A DNA stretch of 5,251 nt from Thermoproteota archaeon (GTDB lineage: Archaea; Thermoproteota; Thermoprotei_A; Sulfolobales; Desulfurococcaceae), in assembly GCA_013154205.1 (NCBI GenBank), contig JAADCY010000131.1, positions 1 to 5,251 of the forward strand, read 5' to 3'. The position numbers and the translations under genes are program-made. The notes under the pieces are model-generated. The model was not told where the DNA came from and made no database searches. It worked only from the letters and a program-made list of their open reading frames with translations. This document shows, piece by piece, positions 1-5,075 of this stretch (the stretch's first letter is position 1; each line of letters opens with the position of its first letter).

Positions 1-106
1 ATAACCGGATATTCCCAATAATCTTGTTTCGATCACTTATTATTTTGAGGAGCTTATCCTGCATATCAACTATGATCAGTGCAGCTTTTCTCGGATTAAA
101 CCTCAC
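1..106 (-). CDS. Isochorismatase/nicotinamidase-fold hydrolase, N-terminal part (cut by window edge)
   Basis: This reading frame was found by translating the minus strand; only the first 35 codons and one further base are in the window. After a short basic start it shows the first beta strand of the isochorismatase-like fold, KAALIIVDMQDKL (residues 7-19). In this family the Asp of the 'IVDMQ' motif (here D14) belongs to the Asp-Lys-Cys catalytic triad. The following KLLKIISDRNKIIGNIRL resembles the YcaC/ISOC-type subgroup more than classical nicotinamidase PncA, which usually has an N-D-F after the motif. Members hydrolyse amide or vinyl-ether bonds in the cytoplasm; the substrate cannot be told from this piece. 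The GTG start at 106 is chosen because GGTGA lies just ahead (111-115) and no other start codon precedes the conserved strand; the 4-nt spacing is short. The Lys and Cys of the triad lie beyond the edge. Confidence 0.8.
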   Translation of the reverse strand, partial: MRFNPRKAALIIVDMQDKLLKIISDRNKIIGNIRL

Positions 107-229
107 AATATCACCTAAGTAATAAAAGTATTAATAGCCTTATAGATGCTATCATTTACTCATCGAGCAATGTTTCTATCATTAATTAAGTTTTTGTTCA
201 TATTAAGGAATCTGTATATAAGTCATGTA
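107..229 (-). promoter_or_regulatory. Intergenic region with weak TATA-like candidates for the hydrolase gene
   Basis: This 123-bp AT-rich gap separates the end of the ABC ATPase gene from the hydrolase gene on the same strand. Read on the minus strand it holds two weak TATA-like stretches: CTATAAG around 138-145 and CTTTTATTAC around 123-132. The first would place a transcription start near 119 and keep the GGTGA site (111-115) in the message. The second would give an almost leaderless transcript. No convincing T-run terminator directly follows the ATPase stop, so read-through from the upstream operon into the hydrolase gene is possible. No RNA gene or longer repeat is visible. Confidence 0.3.
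111..115 (-). promoter_or_regulatory. Ribosome binding site GGTGA for the hydrolase gene
   Basis: On the minus strand GGTGA lies 4 nt ahead of the GTG start at 106. It matches the archaeal anti-Shine-Dalgarno (SD) end of 16S rRNA. It decides a start that is not ATG, although the spacing is shorter than the 7-8 nt seen in the neighbouring operon. Confidence 0.55.
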
Positions 230-985
230 TTAGCATACAATTGTCTTAATTGTAGTATTTGATAGATCCAAAGACCTTATCCTGTCACCGCATATCTTAA
301 ATATCTCACCATTTTTCTCTAGTACAATGCATCCCTGCGGTTCTAGATCGGTTATTTTTCCCTCAAACTTTATATTTCCATCCTCGATCACGAAAATCTT
401 TTCAGGAGAAAGCCTAGAAATTATATGGGTTGACACTATAATGCATGATTTACCTATTCTTGAAGCATAATTGATTGCCTCTGATGCAAGTGCTCTAGAG
501 CTGGAATCTAATCCTCTAAATGGTTCATCAAGTAGAATAATATCTCTTTCAGATGATAAAGCTTCTATAAGATGTAGTCTTCTCCTGTAACCCTGAGATA
601 ACTCTCCTATTCTCTTTGTTAGATGTTTGGATAGATTGAAAAGCTCCAGGTATTTATCCACATTTTTTGATCCATATAGTTCTCTGAATGTATCAATAGC
701 GTCTTCAACGATACAGTTTGCTGGTAGCACTTCTTTTTCTGGAAGATAGAATATTTTCTCCGATAGCTTGGCGATCTCTCTAAAGGGTTTTAATCCTAGG
801 ACACGTATCTCTCCCGATAAGGGTTTCAAGAGACCTGCAATTATTTTGAACAGTGTTGACTTGCCTGAACCATTCGGCCCTAATACAACGATTAAACCTC
901 TACTAATCTTCATATTAATATTTTTTAGGACAACTAATCCCTTATATCCCGCATAAATTTTCTCGAGATATATTATATCGTTCAA
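230..985 (-). CDS. ABC transporter ATP-binding protein (ABC-2/CcmA-like class)
   Basis: This is a cytoplasmic ATPase that would power the membrane partner encoded upstream. All nucleotide-binding motifs are present in order: aromatic Y11/Y14 as A-loop candidates, Walker A GPNGSGKST (36-44), a Q-loop region reading YLPE (80-83) with Glu where Gln is usual, signature LSQGY (129-133), Walker B IILLDEP (149-155), D-loop GLD (158-160) and switch His H187. At 251 residues it is a single, half-transporter nucleotide-binding domain with a short C-terminal extension (about 200-251) containing three Cys (219, 232, 251). The TTG start at 985 is supported by GGTGA at 993-997, 7 nt upstream, and no ATG lies close upstream in frame. 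The gene begins 2 bp after the preceding stop, so it is the last gene of the operon. The class (drug, antibiotic and NosF/CcmA-type exporters) commonly pairs with ABC-2 permeases; the transported substrate is unknown. Confidence 0.95.
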   Translation of the reverse strand: MNDIIYLEKIYAGYKGLVVLKNINMKISRGLIVVLGPNGSGKSTLFKIIAGLLKPLSGEIRVLGLKPFREIAKLSEKIFYLPEKEVLPANCIVEDAIDTFRELYGSKNVDKYLELFNLSKHLTKRIGELSQGYRRRLHLIEALSSERDIILLDEPFRGLDSSSRALASEAINYASRIGKSCIIVSTHIISRLSPEKIFVIEDGNIKFEGKITDLEPQGCIVLEKNGEIFKICGDRIRSLDLSNTTIKTIVC

Positions 986-987
986 AC

Positions 988-1410
988 CTATTTCACCGTA
1001 ATGTATACAATTACCTTCACATTACTTGAGATAGGATAAGCGTTAGTGAGAACGAGGTATATATGTATCGCTAGGTATGGATGAAACACATGTATCAGCA
1101 TGGGATGGTATCTATACTCTACGAGCTTGTTATCGATACTCACATATATAGAATAAGAACCTTTCAGTCCAAGAACTACAATGTTAAGAAGAGCGTTTCC
1201 AGGCCTAAACGGATAATAAAGATCCAATCTATATGTAGGGAGAACTTTTTCGACTTTTGCAAGCTTCAGGGTCTCATTAGTTACCTGAACATAATATGTG
1301 AGGCTAACATTACTGGGCAAGATATCTGGTATATATATTGTAGATAGACCTGCAACTACTGACGAAACAATGAATGCAAGCAAAACAGTTCTCAATAGAT
1401 AGATTCTCAT
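988..1410 (-). CDS. Small single-pass membrane protein with an outside domain, unknown function
   Basis: I do not recognise this protein. From the chosen start it has 140 residues: a short basic N-terminus (MRIYLLR), one hydrophobic segment (about 8-26, LLAFIVSSVVAGL within it) acting as signal anchor or signal peptide, and a beta-rich remainder of about 110 residues with two N-glycosylation sequons (N34-V-S and N45-E-T) and no cysteines. This indicates a domain on the outer face of the membrane. An in-frame ATG at 1437 would add nine residues, but nothing like a ribosome binding site precedes it, whereas the ATG at 1410 has GGTGA 8 nt upstream and gives a normal charged-then-hydrophobic signal. 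The gene sits between the polytopic membrane protein and the ATPase, 8 bp after the first and 2 bp before the second. It is therefore probably a fixed accessory subunit of the transporter; that is inference from position. Confidence 0.75.
   Translation of the reverse strand: MRIYLLRTVLLAFIVSSVVAGLSTIYIPDILPSNVSLTYYVQVTNETLKLAKVEKVLPTYRLDLYYPFRPGNALLNIVVLGLKGSYSIYVSIDNKLVEYRYHPMLIHVFHPYLAIHIYLVLTNAYPISSNVKVIVYITVK
993..997 (-). promoter_or_regulatory. Ribosome binding site GGTGA deciding the TTG start of the ATPase gene
   Basis: On the minus strand GGTGA lies 7 nt ahead of TTG at 985, inside the last codons of the preceding gene. It explains why translation can begin at a rare TTG and suggests coupled translation of the two genes. 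Confidence 0.7.
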
Positions 1411-1418
1411 TTCCACAA

Positions 1419-1423
1419 TCACC
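1419..1423 (-). promoter_or_regulatory. Ribosome binding site GGTGA fused to the stop codon of the permease gene
   Basis: On the minus strand the TGA stop of the permease gene (1419-1421) is the last three bases of a GGTGA site. It stands 8 nt before the ATG at 1410, which fixes that start over the ATG at 1437 and suggests termination-reinitiation coupling. Confidence 0.7.
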
Positions 1424-2174
1424 ACGTAGATACCCATCTATGTTTTGAAAAAACATAGACTAGTATTAGTGCCACGAGTACTTCAGGAACAAAGACAAAA
1501 AGATGAATTGGAAAACGTATACATATAAAATAGTAAATCAAAGATAATGATAAAGACATTAGAAGGGATAAATCAAACCTAAGAGTTCCTAGGTAAAGTA
1601 TACTTGTTGTGAAGGGCATTAGCACTAATATTAACCATATAATAATATAGTTGTAAATGTGTTGTACAATAGGCCATGTGCCTATATAAAATATGGATAC
1701 AAATATAACTGATAAAAAAGGCCATAAGGTAACAGGTAGTCCTAGCAAAACTGATACTAATCCAGTAGTAATCAGTAATTGTGCTGGGCTCTTCTTTACT
1801 CTATATATATTTGTAGGTAACCCGCTTGCTATTCTGCTGGTATAAGGATAAAGGAATACCATATAAAGAATAATCTCTATTAGCATTATTAGCCAGAAAG
1901 AACTAGTCATATTTTGTACGAAGAAGTATATGAAAGATGGAAAAATAGATGTATCATTGGGCATCAAGCCGTAGATATCGGTTATATTCCGTATAACTGT
2001 TGATAAACCATATAATGTATAAGGTGGAGTTGCAAGCAGTGCCGCCCTATAAATCCCGTTGAGAACAAAAAGCACCGACGCTAACGCGGAAGCAGTAGCA
2101 CATATAATCATTACTAGGAACTCGCGTATAGACATTCCTGTGAAGATCCTCATATGTATGATTTCGTGAACCAA
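1419..2174 (-). CDS. Polytopic membrane protein, probable ABC-2-type permease
   Basis: This very hydrophobic 251-residue protein has about six or seven membrane segments, roughly at residues 18-40, 93-110, 132-148, 151-168, 173-197, 202-221 and 222-243. The order matches the ABC-2 layout: a first segment, a long loop (41-92) carrying three sequons (N63-I-T, N73-D-T, N88-M-T) that suggest it faces outside, a second segment, then a basic loop (RIASGLP...YRVKKSP, 114-130) like the cytoplasmic loop of ABC-2 exporters that touches the ATPase. The family assignment rests on topology plus the ATPase encoded two genes downstream; sequence similarity is not obvious. The TTG start at 2174 has GGTGA at 2183-2187, 8 nt upstream. 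ATG codons at 2153 (residue 8) and 2135 (residue 14) are alternatives with poorer upstream sites. It would form the membrane channel with the ATPase, probably as a homodimer. Confidence 0.75.
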   Translation of the reverse strand: MVHEIIHMRIFTGMSIREFLVMIICATASALASVLFVLNGIYRAALLATPPYTLYGLSTVIRNITDIYGLMPNDTSIFPSFIYFFVQNMTSSFWLIMLIEIILYMVFLYPYTSRIASGLPTNIYRVKKSPAQLLITTGLVSVLLGLPVTLWPFLSVIFVSIFYIGTWPIVQHIYNYIIIWLILVLMPFTTSILYLGTLRFDLSLLMSLSLSLIYYFICIRFPIHLFVFVPEVLVALILVYVFSKHRWVSTW

Positions 2175-2182
2175 CTATATAT

Positions 2183-2187
2183 TCACC
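2183..2187 (-). promoter_or_regulatory. Ribosome binding site GGTGA deciding the TTG start of the permease gene
   Basis: GGGTGA on the minus strand stands 8 nt ahead of TTG at 2174, in the 45-bp gap after the large surface-protein gene. It favours the TTG start over the two downstream ATG codons, which lack a comparable site. Confidence 0.65.
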
Positions 2188-2219
2188 CAGATCGTCTATA
2201 ATTAGGCATTATGCTACAT

Positions 2220-4034
2220 TTATTGTCTATGTTTTCTCCAGCGTAGCTGTATCAAAACTAGCGCGCTAACCAATACTATAACTAACACTGCAAGTAACCC
2301 ATAGCTACTCGATATACCAGTCACAGTAGAGGTACCACTTGTGCCTGTATGGTTTGCTTCAAAAGTGCTTGCAGTTGTAGTTAATGAATAATTCAATGTT
2401 TCATAGGGTGTTCTGGGAATATATTTATTGAGATTATCCTGAAGCTCGTCCAGTCGTTCAATAATTTTCTTTAGCTCTACATAATTAACACCATGAGTTA
2501 CAGCTGCAACTAGGAAATCCCTGATAATATCTTTGATCCTCAACATGAAGTTATTGACTACACCATAGTAGATGCTCCACTGCTTATTTGACGCTATGAT
2601 TTCTTTATAGAGATCGCCATGTACGACTATGTTGAAGTAATCTGTTCCATTTACATCAACAGGCCAAAATGTATACCCATAAACTATCGTTCTGTTTACA
2701 TAGAAATATATTGTCGCATTACCAGGGTAGTATCTGTACATAATATTATTAGTATGGTATCTTTTCTCTAGGCTTCTGATCGTATCCTGTATGTAAGTTT
2801 TTAGATTATGATAGTTGTTGGGAAGAGGCCCTGTGCTTAATGCCAGGTATATCGGTTTAGAAGTACTGTTAAGCACTACGGGCAATACTAAGAATGTGTT
2901 AGGCGTAATTATAGGGTATATCCAATGGAAATTCAGTGATAAGATATCTTTTTCTAAACCCTCAGGATTGAATATATCTATTCTGTGATGGGTAATAGCG
3001 CCTAGTATGATCTCCTCCGCTCTTTTTAGGTTCTTATCCTTGAGGCTCTCTAATAATTCTTGGCTCTTTTGTTTAAGGTATGTCCTGTTAAAGGATGCAA
3101 TATCGACATATCTTCTTATTTGTTCGTAACCGATTACTCCGATCTCCTCCTGCATAAGTTGGACATTATATCTATACCCTACGTATTCTCCTCTAGGCAT
3201 TGATTCTTTGAAAATCTCGTCTACATAATAATTCAGAATATGTGCTTCACTGGTCTTGTTCTCTGATGAACTTACCTTTTTAATTATGTTTTGTAAATAG
3301 GTTTTTTGACTTAATAACTGTTCTAGGTTCTCCTTTACATTACTAATCACTTCATCCACAAAATAGCGTGGTCCTTTTATTGCATAGTAGGGGAATAACG
3401 GTGTAGTTCCAAGATATAGTAGATGGTTTCCGCTTTTGATTTTGAGATACATATCACCAGTTTTCAAGTTAATAAGATATTCCTGACTAAGTTTTTGGAA
3501 ATATATCGGTACACCTCCTACATAAGCAATTTTTCTGTATAATATATTGTTTTGAAGGGGCAATTGAGGATAAAGCCCATCTGCAATGTATCCCCGTATA
3601 TCATCCATTTCTATCACTAGAGATATCCAGCTCTGATTTATCTCCTTCAACGAATACGTGATGTTTCCATCAACAGCATAGCTAACATGGACGTATAATA
3701 GAGGTGTATACAGGGTTCCGTTGATAAGCAATATGGAATTATCTATTATCTTATAGCTACTAATTACTAGTCTGTAGTTTTTGACACTATCCGAAGGATA
3801 CACATATAATGTTATAAGTACACCATCTGCATCAATCTTCATTATAAAAGGTCTGTTATAGATTTCCACTGTATCTAGCCATACTATACGGTTTACAGGG
3901 TAAGAATAAATAGTAGCCTTTCCAGAGCTGCATATCTGAAATATATAGCCATTCACTAGATTAATGGGCATAAATGAAATAACGATTATTGTTAAAAAAA
4001 CAATAGATGCTAAGGCTATTCTATGGGCCCTCAT
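2220..4034 (-). CDS. Large exported protein with stalk and C-terminal membrane anchor, unknown function
   Basis: I do not recognise a family. The 604-residue product has an N-terminal export signal (basic RAHR, hydrophobic 7-27) and a C-terminal membrane segment (about 578-597) followed by a basic tail (RWRKHRQ). Just before the anchor is a Thr/Ser-rich stretch (549-578), like the stalks that hold crenarchaeal surface proteins above the membrane. Eleven N-X-S/T sequons are spread from residue 105 to 561. Residues about 30-220 look beta-rich, 225-345 strongly helical and charged with possible coiled coil, 365-470 beta-rich again, and 472-540 helical (KKIIERLDELQDNLNKYI). The only Cys is C35, with no lipobox. 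The ATG at 4034 lies 1 nt after the upstream stop and has GGGAG at 4040-4044, 5 nt ahead. Its place beside the transporter genes suggests a surface receptor, scaffold or substrate-handling partner; that is inference. Confidence 0.85.
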   Translation of the reverse strand: MRAHRIALASIVFLTIIVISFMPINLVNGYIFQICSSGKATIYSYPVNRIVWLDTVEIYNRPFIMKIDADGVLITLYVYPSDSVKNYRLVISSYKIIDNSILLINGTLYTPLLYVHVSYAVDGNITYSLKEINQSWISLVIEMDDIRGYIADGLYPQLPLQNNILYRKIAYVGGVPIYFQKLSQEYLINLKTGDMYLKIKSGNHLLYLGTTPLFPYYAIKGPRYFVDEVISNVKENLEQLLSQKTYLQNIIKKVSSSENKTSEAHILNYYVDEIFKESMPRGEYVGYRYNVQLMQEEIGVIGYEQIRRYVDIASFNRTYLKQKSQELLESLKDKNLKRAEEIILGAITHHRIDIFNPEGLEKDILSLNFHWIYPIITPNTFLVLPVVLNSTSKPIYLALSTGPLPNNYHNLKTYIQDTIRSLEKRYHTNNIMYRYYPGNATIYFYVNRTIVYGYTFWPVDVNGTDYFNIVVHGDLYKEIIASNKQWSIYYGVVNNFMLRIKDIIRDFLVAAVTHGVNYVELKKIIERLDELQDNLNKYIPRTPYETLNYSLTTTASTFEANHTGTSGTSTVTGISSSYGLLAVLVIVLVSALVLIQLRWRKHRQ

Positions 4035-4035
4035 T

Positions 4036-4836
4036 TCAGCTCCCCCAAGATCTGTATACTATTCCTTCTATTACTGCCTCCGAATGAAGCAGCTTTGTAT
4101 TGCTATAAGATAACTGTCCGTTGATATATTCCGCATAACTAACTTTTGCATCGCAGTATTCATATGCTTCTCCATAGGGTAATGTCATTGTATACTCGAC
4201 AGCATAGTATTCTCCTTCTTCATAAGTGTTTTCGATTTTTATACCTCCTCCAAAACCTTCAATAGTTACCTCTAGTTTTAGCTCTGCAGTTGTCGATGAA
4301 CTAGCCTTTATATAAGATACTTTGTGGACAGTAATGAACCAGAGTTGTCTTTTGATAAGGTCATGATCTTGTATTGTCATTGATATATCTACTTTTACTC
4401 TCAAGTGACCTTGTTCATACTCTTTTGAGGGTCCTTTTTTACTTGTCCATCCTCCTGCTGCGTCGTCCATGAATTTAAATACCAGGTTACCTTTATCATC
4501 GACATATCCGCTGAAGTGTACAACGGTTGCCGTCGCTATGATGCCCACTCCTCCCCAGTCAAGAGTTGTTGTTACCTTTTTTGTTGCGTCGGTTAGGAAT
4601 CCAGTGTTTCCATCTGTTATTGGTATTGTTAGTGTTATTGTAGAATCTCGGTCTGAGGGAGATGCATATGTATCGTAGTCTATTTTCTTGGTTAGCCCGA
4701 AGCTTTCTTGTTTTAGTGTTCCCTGTGCAAGTGATATTGGTGACAATAGTATTATCGCTATTAGAACTGTACATAACATGTACGTTATTACCCTTGTATG
4801 TTTTCCGTTAGTGAATAGTTTTGGTATCGAAGGCAC
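4036..4836 (-). CDS. Secreted beta-rich protein, first gene of the operon, unknown function
   Basis: I do not recognise a family. The 266-residue protein has a basic N-terminus (K6, K12, H13, R15), a hydrophobic core (about 17-36) and a plausible signal cleavage site near LAQG (36-39); no further membrane segment follows, so the mature part of about 228 residues should be released or bind to other surface proteins. It is rich in alternating beta-type sequence, with glycine-rich motifs WGGVGI (94-99), GGW (128-130) and EGFGGGIKI (193-201), and a Tyr-rich C-terminal third. Unlike its neighbours it has no N-X-S/T sequon. Cysteines are C22, in the signal, and C228. The GTG start at 4836 has the best ribosome binding site in the window, AGGAGGGG with GGAGG 8 nt upstream. 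It is promoter-proximal and ends 1 nt before the large surface-protein gene. It could be a transported product, an extracytoplasmic partner or an antimicrobial-type effector; none is shown by the sequence. Confidence 0.85.
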   Translation of the reverse strand: MPSIPKLFTNGKHTRVITYMLCTVLIAIILLSPISLAQGTLKQESFGLTKKIDYDTYASPSDRDSTITLTIPITDGNTGFLTDATKKVTTTLDWGGVGIIATATVVHFSGYVDDKGNLVFKFMDDAAGGWTSKKGPSKEYEQGHLRVKVDISMTIQDHDLIKRQLWFITVHKVSYIKASSSTTAELKLEVTIEGFGGGIKIENTYEEGEYYAVEYTMTLPYGEAYEYCDAKVSYAEYINGQLSYSNTKLLHSEAVIEGIVYRSWGS

Positions 4837-4844
4837 TATTTTCC

Positions 4845-4849
4845 CCTCC
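4845..4849 (-). promoter_or_regulatory. Strong ribosome binding site GGAGG for the secreted protein
   Basis: On the minus strand GGAGG, within AGGAGGGG, stands 8 nt ahead of the GTG start at 4836. It is the closest match in the window to a perfect Shine-Dalgarno sequence and suggests that the first gene is translated more strongly than those after it. Confidence 0.75.
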
Positions 4850-4865
4850 TTTTGCTAGGAATTGG

Positions 4866-4877
4866 TTCTGAACAGAA
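4866..4877. repeat. Short perfect inverted repeat TTCTG-AA-CAGAA
   Basis: Two 5-bp arms are perfectly complementary around a 2-bp centre. The repeat lies between the candidate TATA box (4883-4890) and the predicted transcription start of the operon (near 4861). A repressor bound there would block initiation, so it is a possible operator. The arms are short and chance occurrence in AT-rich DNA is not excluded. Confidence 0.3.
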
Positions 4878-4882
4878 AATTG

Positions 4883-4897
4883 ATATATTATTTTTTC
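4883..4897 (-). promoter_or_regulatory. Candidate BRE/TATA promoter of the five-gene operon
   Basis: Read on the minus strand, GAAAAAA (BRE-like, 4891-4897) runs straight into TAATATAT (TATA-like, 4883-4890). With the usual archaeal distance of about 25 bp, transcription would start near 4861. The leader would be about 24 nt and would contain the GGAGG site. A second, more upstream box, CTTTTAAATG at 4925-4934, would give a leader of roughly 68 nt and could be an alternative. Confidence 0.45.
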
Positions 4898-5032
4898 ATT
4901 TGTTTGGTATGTTCTTTGACTAAACATTTAAAAGAGCTACTCTATATATGATTTATCATTATACTGTTATTCTGTATATCATGCCAACTAGTGTGTTGGT
5001 TTTGATATTATAGCAAGATCTTAGGTTTGGTA

Positions 5033-5042
5033 TTTTTATTTA
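5033..5042 (+). promoter_or_regulatory. Candidate TATA box of the cupin gene
   Basis: The stretch TTTTTATTTA lies about 35-45 bp ahead of the ATG at 5076. At the usual spacing it would start transcription near 5063 and give a leader of about 13 nt that still contains GGTG (5066-5069). The BRE portion just upstream (GGTTTGGTA) is weak. Confidence 0.4.
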
Positions 5043-5065
5043 TTATAGACATATATTACTATCGT

Positions 5066-5069
5066 GGTG
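5066..5069 (+). promoter_or_regulatory. Partial ribosome binding site GGTG of the cupin gene
   Basis: GGTG stands 6 nt ahead of the ATG at 5076. It favours this ATG over the in-frame GTG codons at 5064 and 5067, which have no comparable site ahead of them. Confidence 0.5.
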
Positions 5070-5075
5070 CTGGTC

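Larger units (their letters stand above)
4837..5075. other. Divergent intergenic region between the operon and the cupin gene
   Basis: These 239 bp hold the promoters for both directions and no convincing gene. The left part (to about 4940) carries the candidate control elements of the minus-strand operon; the right part (from about 5020) those of the plus-strand cupin gene. The middle, about 4940-5020, is AT-rich and shows no RNA gene, long repeat or reading frame that I can support. Confidence 0.6.

Noticed and set aside
768..956. Plus-strand open frame of 62 codons
   Set aside because: It lies wholly antisense to the Walker A region of the well-supported ATPase gene, and its product has no recognisable features.
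1081..1347. Plus-strand open frame of 88 codons
   Set aside because: It is antisense to the single-pass protein gene, which has a signal sequence and ribosome binding site; nothing supports the antisense frame.
2195..2205. TATA-like CTAATTATAGA (minus strand) ahead of the permease gene, suggesting an internal promoter
   Set aside because: Transcription would start at about 2175, directly at the TTG, and would omit the good GGTGA site at 2183-2187. The 45-bp gap has no T-run, so co-transcription is the simpler reading.
2340..2390. Thr/Ser-coding stretch as a DNA repeat
   Set aside because: The low complexity is at protein level, a stalk before the membrane anchor; no regular nucleotide repeat unit is visible.
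3930..3932. Cys35 of the large surface protein as a lipid-anchored cysteine
   Set aside because: The residues before it (IFQI) do not form a lipobox and it lies several residues past the hydrophobic core. The C-terminal membrane segment already explains anchoring.
4469..4678. Plus-strand open frame of 69 codons
   Set aside because: It is a shadow of the secreted protein gene on the other strand, without a ribosome binding site or a sensible product.
4559..4774. Minus-strand frame of 71 codons overlapping the secreted protein gene
   Set aside because: It is a shifted frame inside the gene, with a low-complexity Asn/Thr/Arg-rich product; the gene itself is intact, so it is not a frameshift remnant.
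4036..4836. Assignment of the secreted protein as a sulfolobicin
   Set aside because: Only the general features (secreted, crenarchaeal, near a membrane protein gene) agree; no sequence resemblance could be recognised, so it is kept as an open possibility only.
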